Shown one piece after another: positions 12,551 to 24,900 of a stretch of DNA of 64,000 bases. The stretch is from Stichopus chloronotus (taxonomy: Eukaryota > Echinodermata > Holothuroidea > Aspidochirotida > Stichopodidae), in assembly GCA_021234535.1 (NCBI GenBank), contig CM037838.1, positions 22,389,009 through 22,453,008 of the forward strand, written 5' to 3'. Each line of letters begins with the position of its first letter. Within the stretch, counting starts at the first letter, position 1. The position numbers were made by a program, and so were the translations under genes. Below the pieces are notes generated by a model that worked only from the letters and a program-made list of their open reading frames with translations, was not told the DNA's origin and made no database searches.

Positions 12551-13389
12551 AGGTCACTCATTGAGCTTTGTCCAAGATTGTTGCTTTCACATATGTTTTA
12601 CATCGCGGATTTTTTAAAAGAAAAAAAATTGTGTCTGTTCCTTGGCGTGATCGTGTGGTTAAAAATAGGAAGCGCGCATCCTCGGTATTCATAATTTTGC
12701 AGTACCATTATCGGATTTTCACTGTTTATGTTTAACCGTTTCAAAACGATATCCACGGTGATCAACTTTTTAGTCAGCAATCATTGAAATCGATATGTTT
12801 TTTTGTTTTGGTAGTGTTTGTTTTCGTGTTTCCCATGTTTGTTGTTTCCCATTCTTGTCGATATTTTTATTTTTTCGAACTTGTTGTTGTTCGTGTGTAG
12901 TGGCACCCACTTCAAGGCGTCGCTAGTGTCTTACTAGGCCGACCAAGTCAGCGATAAGCGATTCATCCAGGTGGCGACATAAACGCACTCAGAAACAAAA
13001 TTGTGAGATCACTCTTACACTTGAACCCCTTACATACAGAGGGTGAGATGTATGTGTGAGGGGGGGGGGGGGGGCAGGGTAGGGAACTAAATGGTACAAT
13101 AATCTTCACATATATAAACAGAAGACGGAGGTTGGAGAGACAAAGATGAACATTACTTTTAGTCTATCCACAAAGAAGTAAAAGCTAATAGTGTAATATA
13201 CCGATTTGTGCTACGTTGCTGTCTTTCACTACAGCGAGGAGAAGGGGGGGGGGGGGGAGGAGGAGGAGGGTACGTTGGGCGTTGGATGAGGGTAAGTTTG
13301 CATAAGAAAAAAATGCCAGGTCACTGCTACAAGACGTTAACGAGGTCATGCAATTCACGGATGTTGAAATGAATGCGTATTCTCTATAA
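12551..13389. other. 3' flank of the SP-RING ligase gene
   Basis: This AT-rich flank presumably contains the 3' untranslated region, with a reverse-strand AATAAA at 12866-12871. It also contains G15 at 13060-13074 and G14 at 13244-13257. No other gene was seen. Confidence 0.45.
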
Positions 13390-13534
13390 CTAATAATCTT
13401 CCTCCTCGTCAAACCTAATCAACCTACTTTCTGTGTCTTCGTCGTCGTTGTCTTTCAATGGTTTCCAAGTTCCATCCGGAAATATTTGGATGTCGCAATC
13501 GCTTTCATGATCTCTTAAGATTGCGAAGAAGTAC
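13390..13534 (-). CDS. SP-RING ligase, last exon with acidic C-terminus
   Basis: The acceptor is TTTTTGTTTTTGCCATCAG and the stop codon TAG lies at 13390-13392. The exon encodes YFFAILRDHESDCDI, then IFPDGTWKPLKD, then an acidic tail ending FDEEEDY. The DGTW block and preceding helix match the post-RING part of PIAS (FMEIL and EDGTW). The incoming phase needs two bases, which the 19890 exon supplies (GA plus G gives Glu). A longer open frame continues upstream to 13905 but is intron read-through. A reverse-strand AATAAA lies at 12866-12871. Confidence 0.88.
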
Positions 13535-15963
13535 CTGATGGCAAAAACAAAAAGAAAAAACATAATACTGTCGGGATTGGTTATTTTGATCAATGAGAGT
13601 GTTTTTCTTGGCATAAAGAAAAAAAAAATAAAATAAAAGTCGTAACTGCGTGACTCGTTATGATTATTAGTCCCCTTTTTTGTGTGTGCCGCCCACGCAC
13701 AATCTCCCTGTACGTTAGTAAAAGACTCGAGTTTGGACTTTGCCGAATGACTATGGTATCGGTTTGGGCTTTGACACCGACGGCAATGGACCGCCTGCTC
13801 AAGTTTGGACTTAACGTCATCTTCTATCGTCTGAGCCACTGCATGTAGTCTTAAACACTGATTACGCGTAGATTGTTCTGTACCTCTCTGAACATATACC
13901 GACAAATGGTCAAGTTTGCATTACATATAGTTCTATATACGGCCATATGGAACTTACTGCTGATAGTATTTATAGCTTGGGACACGTTGAACTGTATCCA
14001 CAAAACTCAGAACCACTGTAAGCTGTGCAAGTCTGAACCACAACGACAATAACGACCATCATTGCCATCATAATGTGTCGGCACGCATCGAGAACGTGCT
14101 ACTAATCAAAATCTGTACAAACCTGGCCTTCAGTGCCGTCTCTCTACGAGAGTTGCACTAAGACCAACAAATTTGGAATCACGTTATCCAGAATGTAGTG
14201 TACCATTGCACAAACTATCGAAGTCAGTATACCAAATTACCAGTGCTAGCCACATATGTAAAACACCTAATCCGTATCCAAGTCATTTGTTTGGAAGGGG
14301 TCAAACTTTTGGTAAAGCAACCTATGGGGTGGGGGTGGGGCTGGTTTAAGACGAGGTGGTCACCCTTTAATTTATGGAAGAAATTATTGCTGACTATGCT
14401 CAGATGTGATATGAAGCTGCATACTTGTCCAGTTCTTGTGAAGTTCATTTTCTTCTAAACAATCTCGTATTTTTAGGAATAATTCCTGTAACAATTTTTT
14501 AGCCCACCTTTTGGGTGTGGTGAGCCCCCTTCTCATTTGGATCATCCAGTAGAAATATTGTAGGACATGATACTCTCCAATAGTAAATAAAATTTATGCA
14601 GGTCAACCTGATACAAGCTCCTGACAATATTTTTCACTTCCCCGAACAGTGAGGTAGTTGCTAAGTACTTTATCAAAGTCTGGTCTGCTATGGGTGACCT
14701 TAAAGCTGTGGCGCTGACAGTTTGACAAGCCTGGGTGACTACACAAACCGGTCTTTGACCTATCTATGGTCCTTGCAAGTCTGGACTCTAAGTAGCACTA
14801 TAGACGTTGACGGATTGCATGTTCAGATTCTCAAAAACAAACAAACAAAAACAGATACTCATTGGCAACAATTTTGGCGGATAAAATGGGCTCGCCTGAG
14901 AGTACACGGGTGTGAAAATGGGAGCAAAGAAGGCAAAATTGGTAATTTGTTTTGTCTTGGCATAGTAGTGAACTGACGGGTGTTTGATAATTTAGCATCT
15001 TCATCGTTTAATGGAAGAACTTCTTGAAATGTTTTAAATCCAGCTAAATTGCTGACCTCCTATGGACAGTTAATAAATGATACCTTTTAAGTGGTAGTCA
15101 ATGTGTTAGCCGTTCAGGCTGAGTGCCGTAGCGTAAAAATGAGGTAAACTGATCACATAAATTAAGGACAGCATACACCTATTTGTTGCCATATGGGCTA
15201 ACAGACTAGATGGTATATAGTAGTATGGTCTCCTAAGCCTTGAAAGAAGTTTTCGCCATCATATGAAATAGCACTCTGTGGAAAGCTGGCACATTGACCA
15301 TTCTTAAAACTTTCAATGTCCCATATCTTAGCTAGTAAGGATTTGGGTCATAGTGGTCAACAAACTTTTCGACGTTATCCAAGGTCCGTGAAAAGGCCTT
15401 TCGCTATTTTGTTTCCTTACGCCAACTTAAAAGGCCATAGCATTGTTAAATTGACGTCACTCATGAACATGCATTCATGTTCACACTTCGTACACTTTCA
15501 TACGACCACACATCAGTTAAGTTCGCGATATTCGATTCACACGAATAGGGAGCTGCCACGAACGGAGTAACCCAACCTAAAGAGATAATATTTTAGGGGA
15601 CACTGGCCGACTTTGAATACACAGGTGGTCACTAGAGGAAAAATCTCCCGTGCAAACTGTCGCATGGTGGTGTTTCATTCAATGTAGTAAACCAAGAAAG
15701 GTTCCCTACCAGTCGTCTCCTGATCATTTCGATAGCCTGCCACCATTCACTTTCACCTGCATGCCATTTTCACCCACCGTGTGCACCTGCCTCCGTTCCA
15801 TTTTCGTAGAAACCGGCGGCTTGCTTTCAACAAATATGCAGGTTCTTCAAGAAAGAAGAATAGCTGCACGAAACTAACCTATCAACTAACTTTAAAACAT
15901 CATTCCGCAGATCCTGTTCCTCTTTCATTGTGATTGTTGTCTCGTGATTTGCCTCTTTCCAAA

Positions 15964-15994
<31 letters not shown>

Positions 15995-18900
15995 GCAAGA
16001 GGATGGTGCTTCGATGAAAATCATGAATCAAACTGCGAAATGACGTCCACCGTACATTAAAAGTTACAACGCTGCAGTTTCACCGCCGGACCGAAAGCCA
16101 TATCCACGGAGTGAACATTTAAAGGAAACTCTTTGTTTTGTCTAGGGAATTCCATATGAAAACAAAAAATGCTTCTTCAGACTTGGAGTGTCGTGCAGAC
16201 AGTCCGGCCCACAACACTCGAGGACCGCCCAATATCACAAAATTCCATGTACGTCACATATTCCAGCCTGATGTCATGAAACCACACATCATCTTGCCTA
16301 TACTATTTATTCAACGCAGTAGTGGGATAGACCATATCGTTATTTTTTCTGGCAATATTCCGTCCAAGTGAGCCATGAGTGGTTGGAAGTGTAGTAAAAT
16401 TAGGTTTTTCTCCCTTTCAACAGTTTGTATGAAGCTTAACATGTATGTCGGGGTGGTTCGATTTATCACATGCCTCACATTCTTGTGATACATACACTAT
16501 TCAAAGAAAGTCTTCTCTTGTAAATATCTAATTTGAATGTATCGTAACCGCATGTCGTTCGTTATTTTTTTTTTCCCTTTTTGGTTTTCCTCTTTCTCCT
16601 ATTAAACATTTTACTGGGTCAACGCCCCACTTTTTTCTCGTCGCCGTCAAACGGTTAAGGGTTTAGATGGCACGAAAACTGGCAAGAATGTCACAGGAAA
16701 CCCTTGCGTAGGAAGTTACACGTTGCGTCAATATCCTGCTGCTGCCATTTTTTTTTATCCGTAATCGTATACGACTGAATGTTGCTTTAGACATTCGATA
16801 TTCAAACTGCATGAAAAAGTTAGGATGTTGCAGGAAAGTGGCGGTTGGGGATGGGGGGGGGGGGGACTTTGGAGGTGTTAGAATTGGTATTGAGGATGCG
16901 GCATGACTAAAACATCGAGTAGACGGACAACCACCTTATGTAACCCCCTTTGCGCTCCGTCCGTTTGTTAACTTCGGTTTCACCCACTTAGTTACCAAAA
17001 GTGAACCGCGTTTACTGATTGTAATTAACTTAAGTTAATCACTGAGACAATTTCCTTGATCTGACTCTGTTGTCAACAATGTATTATCCAGAAAGGCACT
17101 CTGAAGACACACTCCAACGAAAAATGAAAATTGTCTGCAACTTCAGAATTTTAAGTTATGACACTCTGTCGTTGTCAAAATGTGCATGTGCGAACTAGGC
17201 AAAGTGTGTGTACTAGCTGGGGGGGGGGGGGGGATCCTGAGTCTTTTCCCACACTGACCATTGCAGAATAAGCAGTCATTAGCATTTCAAAATCACACTT
17301 TAGACTAGTGGAGACTGACCACTATTAAGAAAGTAAATGTGACCAAGTTATCTCTCTTCTCTGAAAGTACAACCTGCCGCTGTGTGCATATGTACGTATA
17401 ACTACCTTTCGTACGAAGTATGTGGACAATAACTGATACAGTATGTGATTGAACAAATACTTTGCGCGTTTGCCATGGTGGTGGTGGTGATGGAGGGGGG
17501 GGGGGGGATGAAGCTAATGTATCGTGGCTGCGTAGGAGGTCCTTTAATCCAAACCTTCCAGACTTCAAGTCTTTGTATGCAAATCGTCTATACAAGGATG
17601 CCAAAAAACGGACAAGGAAAAGAAAACAACCATGACATTCATCTAAAAACTTTATGTTAATCTTTCAGTTTTAAAAGCCATCTATTTCCTTCTAATTTAT
17701 AGAAAAATATCTTTAAACTGATATAATTTTAACCCTCCCACGGTTTGTTTTCTTGCCTGTTCTTCTTTAAGTTGAATCTGCACAGACTTTATACTATAGA
17801 GCATATGGGTATATACAGCCACAACGAGGAAGAGGATGTCGGGTTTTTGGCAAGAGTACATAAAGGTTAGTGAAACCTCTAAACTCCCACTTGTTTAATT
17901 TCTACTGGTTCCTAACATAACCAGGATATCGCCGGTACTTCCTCTAACTAAGCATGTTATAGTTGCACGTATTTTGCCAACAGGAAGCCTGAGCCAAAAT
18001 AACCCCTATTGTAAAATTTAAAAAAAAAATTAAATGACTTCCTTCTGTGACTTTCAAGTTAAAACTGATTAATGTGAGAATTCTTTCGTTTATCCAACAG
18101 GGAGTTATTCTAGTGACTAACCGTTAGTTGCAATGTTCATAACCTAGCGAGAAAACTGAAAATTAAATCAAGTGAGAAAAAAATGTGAGAAACATGCCCC
18201 TATTGTCAGCAAGTTTTTCAACACAACAATTTCATGGACGAGTGTGCCCGTCACAGTATATGCTAATGACACGGGCCTCCTTTACTGTAGGGATTGGGTT
18301 AAAACATGAGGTTACGATTATATCCGTCATGGTAACCTATGTGAAGTCAAATAGTTATAGCTGAACCTGTTGTACCTATATTACAAATTATAACCGCAGA
18401 TGTTTTTGGCTCAAAAGACTTTAATAGTAGATCCTCAGTGTTACTATTTTATGCAGAGCCAAATTGTAATTTTTGCTCACGGTGACTACCTTTAGTCTGA
18501 ACCGTTCTGTCGTCCCTTACAATAGCCAAAACTTAGTCCGGCGGTTTTTATCACGGATTTCCTACACCGTGGTATAGGTCCACTGTCCTATCGGGGTCAA
18601 AAGCATAGGCCTAAATCTCAACTATTACACTATGCAATTAAGTTGTCTTCGAAAGTATGTTCAATAGGGTCTGATATCTTCCTTTACCCGAAGATTTAAG
18701 CTTAATGATTATGTGAATGTTACTTTTTCACACATATTTCCTTGTCTGAAGTCACTGGCATGGAGGGGCAGGGCAGGATCCGGGAGTTTTTCTTTGAGAC
18801 TTCACTAGCTGCACGCATTGTGCGAGGGCCCCTTCCACCTGACGGATTTACCTCAAAATAGCTCTCTCAATATACGTGTTTGACTGAGTTTCTACATCAA

Positions 18901-21900
18901 AACGCGACCAGGGGAGCAACCGTGAGATTTCTGCAATGGGAATTCTTAAAAGTACAACTGATAGTCAAGTCTGGATTTTTTTTTTTGGGGGGGTGGGGGG
19001 GGGGTGTAACATCTACGGCACCCCTGGATTCGCGATTGCGCAAGAGGTATCTATCTGTTCATGCTGTTAAGGCAGGAATTATATGTTAGACATTGAATGA
19101 TACCAAAAGTAATACAGATCAGTCCCGGGCAAACTATGTTTTTGTGATCTTATACGATTTGTCGGTAATGTACCTGACAGAGACATTTGATGCTATACGT
19201 GTTGGTACGTTTTACTCTGACTATTCTGTAAGTTTTACACTGACTGTACTGTCCCTGAAAACGGAACAAATCAACAGAAAGAATTATGAAAGCTTTGGAA
19301 ATGTCTTTCTTTGGTATACCATTTTAATGGGAGGCTTAAATAGAAGCTAATACAAACTAGCTGTGATCGTAACATGCAATATGTTGCGCAATCTCCATGT
19401 TTGTCTTTGTCTTCCTGTTTTTGTTGTTTTGACAAAGGAGAATGGCAGGTACAAACTTATCGACATTTTAGGAATCCCGAGACAAATTGAACTAATTCCA
19501 GAGGGAGATTTTACGTAACTTTTACCCCATAATATTGTCCAATTTCAACCTCAAATTTCAAAGGATTATTTCCTTCAAGTTTGTGTTAAAGTTACACCCA
19601 TGAGGTGGAGAATGCTCCACATCTGTGGAGAAGGTCATTTCCCTTAACGTTTTAACCGGCATACCGGTACCGTTTCAAAGCTTTGCCAGTATATTCATCA
19701 CCCTTTACTCACATATCCTGACTTGGTTTCTGCAGCGATATCCTAATACTTTTGCCTTTTCTCAGTATAAGCTGAATGGAATTTCCATATGCAGTTGCTA
19801 AGGTAACCAGGTCGTTGCGAATTAACACCTCTGGGAAGAGTTAGGCCAAAGGGTATGATTAATAAAACCAAAGAGTATCGTTAACTTACTCATCCACGTA
19901 GACTTCCGCCTTGCCTTTGGCTTCCTTTCCGCAAACCGGACAATACCATCTTGATGTGCTGTTGAAATAGTATGAGAAACAAACACGTATCAATGTAACT
20001 ATTTCCTTCCAGCCTAAATGATTTCTGTAATGGGAAGGAAAAGGAAGAAGATCTATTATGATCACTGAAGTAGGGAATATATATATATATATTGTAAATT
20101 TACAATTTACAATATATTGTTACATTGTACATGTTCTACATTTGTATTGAGCACTTTACTTATGCAGTGTCGACACGATTATGTATATGTATACATATAT
20201 ATAAATACATATATATATATCAACATTACCGAATCGTACAAACTTCCTTATAGAATTTTGTGTTACGTTACTGAGACCTGATAAACAAAGATTCACAGTA
20301 CAGCGCATTTTGTCCTCGCAGAATGCTGACGTGGTAACAATCAGTGGAAGTCATATTTCATGTTTTTACTTTCAGTTACATTGTTAAACACTGGACTGGT
20401 AACTAAATTGCACCCGTGATGTGGCAAGGAAACACTAGCACGTGCAAGTGGTTATCAATACTAGCGCACCCTAACAAAAAGAAAGCTATCTTAAATTTGT
20501 TACGTTTCGGTGTAGAAATGCTCTAATTACAATGAAATCACTCACTTACTAGTTCGTTACAGTGAAACGATCCTACTTTACATAATTTAGTAGCATGTAA
20601 ATCTAACTTGTAGCACACTGGTTGTGAAGAGAAAAACGGAAAAAAGCATACTAATTACGGGTTTCAGAACTGGGCTCTCCTTTTTCTCACAAATGTAAAA
20701 TTTTGATACAAGACAGGACAAGTAGCCTAGTAAAAGCAGATGTGAAGGACTTTAATAGACAATATACATGGGTAGAGACAACTTTTGAGAATGTGTAAGA
20801 CATAAAGACAAATAGAACGAATCTAGACTAAAGGAAAGGGAAGAAAATCAAACGAGATGATTTATCGAGACGAAACGGAATCGGACATAAGAGGACATGC
20901 AAGATGTAAAGTTATCTTATCAGAGTGACTTGTTATCCTGGCAAACTTGCACGTTGTCGAGATATCGACGTGCATTAATGCGACATCTTGAAAAAAAATG
21001 TGACATGAGATGTCGAGATAACAAGTTACTTGTAACACGATATCTGGACAATTTGTTATCGGATATGTCAAGTTATCGTCAGTCGGTATCTCGACAATTT
21101 GCAGATTTCATCAAAATGGTAACTTCGTATAACACGAAAACTTTAAATGTTATGTCCCCTTATGTCCGCCTTAGATAGCCCACGGGACAGTCACTTACAT
21201 AAATAAAATTGAATTCAATGTCAATTAACTAAATATCCAATTCAGCATATTCTTCATTCCACAGACCAATAAGTTCGATGATTATCTCCAATAGAAGTGA
21301 TGTCACTTCCTGTTGGCTGATCTTTCAGTATGTTAATCATTTGCCAGTTTAATCGAATTGTTTGTAATGGTAACGAATAACTATCATCATTCGCAAGAAG
21401 ACTTGAAACATTCGTAGAAAAAAAAAAAACAATATCAAAGGCAAAGATTTTCCCCGCGCTCTTTCCAAACGAGAAAATTGTTCAAGCTCACACTCGATTT
21501 AGGGATATTTTATGGCAAACGGTGACCACACAAAGGAGAAAAAGAAAACATTTTTACAAGATCTCACTTGATACGGATTAATGGATGGGACTGAATAATT
21601 GCGATGTAGAACAATAATCGCCAACAAAAGGGGAAGCTCATTTGCATTGAAAGGAACGAGACGGAATGTAAGTACATTTTTGTAATAATGTATGTTAAGC
21701 CTACATAGTATGGTGAAATACTATTCATTACACTCAGTAGTTGTAATACCAACAAGTTTAATGTACACGTGCATATTGAAACGTATCTATAGTATTCTCG
21801 TTTTAAATGACGTCCAGTCTATGTTGCCCCATCAGCCACGACTCACAAGGGACAATATGCAATCACGACGAAATTGAAACCCACGTCCAACTAAGCACAC

Positions 21901-24900
21901 CATAACCGTCAAAAAGGTTTGAACAAACTTGCTTTGTCGCTTACTTCCAGTTTGAAAAAAAGAAAATCATTTACTAAGCTTCTACAGTGTATTTACTTAC
22001 ATTTGCGGCATGTTTGCATCTTTAGTGGTGGGATGGAAGGGGGGGGGGGGGCTCAAGTGATGCCACCATCACTTACGTGCTAGCTATCATTGAGGGAAGA
22101 CAGTCTAAGGAGCATATCACTATCAGGTCGCTAGCCGCGAACGAAAAAGGAACAAAAATGGATACCAAAAGCTCCATGGATCGCCAGAAAACTTCTTGTA
22201 AGGTTCCACAGGCGCCCTTTTACTTACTACTTACCCCTCCCCCTCCGCCCTGCCGAAACCGCTGCCCGAAGGGGGTGTCCTCGGCATATGCTGTCACGTT
22301 TGATTGATACTCACGTGATACGATCAACGCATGGCGAAGTATCTACCATCGAGATTGGCTGCCATCAGCGTATTGTGGTTACATTGCAGCCTGCACGCTT
22401 ATTATAGCGGTCAGTTGTGTGGCAGTTTACCCAAATAAAAGTTGATGAATGCAACTCAAAATGTTTCATAGTTTCTTTCAACATTTTACTGCACACAAAC
22501 AGACAATGATATAAGAATTTACAACCTGGTGCTATGTTGCTATGTTGTGTTGACTCTCGTGAGTCGCAGTTGTATCTTTCACATAAAATTAGTACTAAAA
22601 TAAAACAGAAAATTGGACAGTTTGTTTTCGATATATAGGCCACAATTACTGCCCGCTCTGTGTAAACTTCGAAGTGGCGTCTAAAGGTCGTGTGCCATGC
22701 ATCCAGAAAAGAGCTGGCTTTATTCAGAAGTTGCAAAGTAAATCCCTGAGTGTAAATCTGTTAGAATTTTGTTTACATCTCTTATCGTTTTGGAGATATT
22801 AATTTTCAAAGTGTGATAAAAAATGCAAAGCATAACGTGGTGTGTTGTACCGTGTCAGTATTTCTTATCTATATATATTGCCTCTTAATTACTGAGTTTC
22901 ACATTGGTAAGTGATATCGATATTACTGAAGAAGAAAATACATGCTTCTAAAATAAAACGCTCTGCGTCTACAAACTTCTCAAATGTCTTTGCAATAAGG
23001 GTTAAGTAAACAAAATATTAACATAGGCCTTTTCATAAGAGTCCATCTGTTAACGTAACAAATTTGCATACCTAGCCAATGTTAATGCATGATGCGGATG
23101 TGAGGCACTAATTTGACAATACAATTGTCAATCTTTGATATATTTTGACGGAATTTGTGGCTTTCTTTTAACATGTTCATTGATTAATTCACCCATTATT
23201 CCAAAACGTCATTTTCATGTCACGGGCGCAACCTTTAAAATAGTGCCATGTGAACTGAATGCAGTCTTGGTCAAGACTTAGTGAATCTTTCACCTTCTTT
23301 CCACATTCCCACAACACCCATGTTTTCTGCCTGTTCCACTACTTCCGTGTAGGACCCTTTCTGTGTACTTATCTGCTTTGAACTGTTATGTCCTATAATT
23401 ATGTTCGTCCATTAATGGGGAACAGTGACTGGTACATTGTAGTAATGGCGTGCTGTATGTATGAGTTTCCAGAAGTGCATGGGATGTATAACCTTTCTGC
23501 TGGAAGAAAACACTATCATTTTTCTTTACAAAAGGCTACTTTTAAAGGTTCGACGGTATAGTGGAGGAAATATAATGATATAAAGATATACTCACAAACG
23601 GCGAGGTGTGGGGACAGAGGCCTCGTCGAAGCAGCTAATGTGTGTGCAGTGAAGTGTCCTGCAAGGTACTGATATTCTCTTGAAAGTGTAGGGACAGGTC
23701 ACAGGTATCTGTATGTAATCGACTTCTATGAAACTACCGTCGCTCTTGAAACTCTTTTCAACTGTTGATATGTGAACCAAACAAAAAAAAAATAACAACT
23801 CACAACCAATGAAAATGTTTACTGTAAACAAATAAACAAAGAAAAAACAATGGAGCTACAAGCGTGGCGATTAAATTCTTCAAAACAAAGGTGTCATTGA
23901 AGCAGAGAGGGGGGTTTTCCCCTCTGATATTTACAGGACAAAAATGATAAGAATTCGATGGGGATAATAGGGCAAAGTTGCCTATATCAACAACTAAAAC
24001 CAACAACTAAAACGAAAGACATGACGTGACGGTAAAGGTAATTCCATAGACTCACTAGCTGTAGAGAGATTGTGATATACCCGGAAAGATTGCTGGTCAG
24101 GTATCAAAACTGCCAAACGTTCAAGATCCAGTTGCTTATTTGTTAGGCTATTGCTTTAGTTTGCACATCTCTGCACCCGCCTAGGAAAGTTGCAAGTTAG
24201 CGAGACGGAAAAGAAAGTTGTGAGCGTAAGTAGTTGTAAATGAAAGGAAACATCAAATTGATATCTGCAGCAACATTCTCCGTCGGAGATCTAGACTGTT
24301 ATCAGACTGATGAAGAAAAAAGCCGTTGCCTTTGGCTGGAACAAAACAGAACACACGATTTTATCATCAACAATGGGGTTCAGTGGCTGCGTGGCTGGGA
24401 AGTGAGGGGGAGGAGGCATGGCCCCATGAACCGTTTTGGTGGATGAAGAGGAAAATTGAGCTCGTAAGGCTATTTCGGGCGAACTAGTAGGGGGTAGGCT
24501 ATTATGAAAGATTTCTGATACGCTACTCTCCAACTGATGATGATGCTCGTCTTAGACTAGTCTCTCAAAACCAGCCAATCCTCACATGATATCAAACATG
24601 ATAAGGTTTCATCAAAGGAGCAAACCTTAACCATGATGGTATGACTCGATATCACCTCATGTTCTATCATGCAGAAAAGGGTATTCTCGAGACATGATTT
24701 TAGCAGATTATGAAAATTCTATGAGAACTCTAGGTGCTTCAAAGTTCTAGCGTTCATGACGGGTGCCACTTGAGCGTAGACCCCTAGCAGGCAAGATGCA
24801 CCCACGCCACCACCGGAAAGGCAGATATTTGTTTCACCGCTAATCATAACAGATCACAGCAAAGTGTTTTCAGAGTTTTAGCTATCTTTGGGCGAAGACA

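Larger units (their letters stand above)
19959..23595 (-). other. Intron of the SP-RING ligase (about 3.6 kb)
   Basis: It contains an AT-rich hairpin at 20087-20117, the MITE at 20882-21168 and G13 at 22039-22051. Nothing coding was recognised. Confidence 0.6.

Noticed and set aside
13535..13905. Upstream part of the 171-codon minus frame ending at 13390
   Set aside because: It reads through a T-rich acceptor into the intron; only 13390-13534 matches the family.
13958..14015. 58-bp minus segment with good splice signals (VLSFVDTVQRVPSYKYYQ)
   Set aside because: Inserting it between the last two SP-RING exons creates a stop. Open runs this short occur easily by chance.
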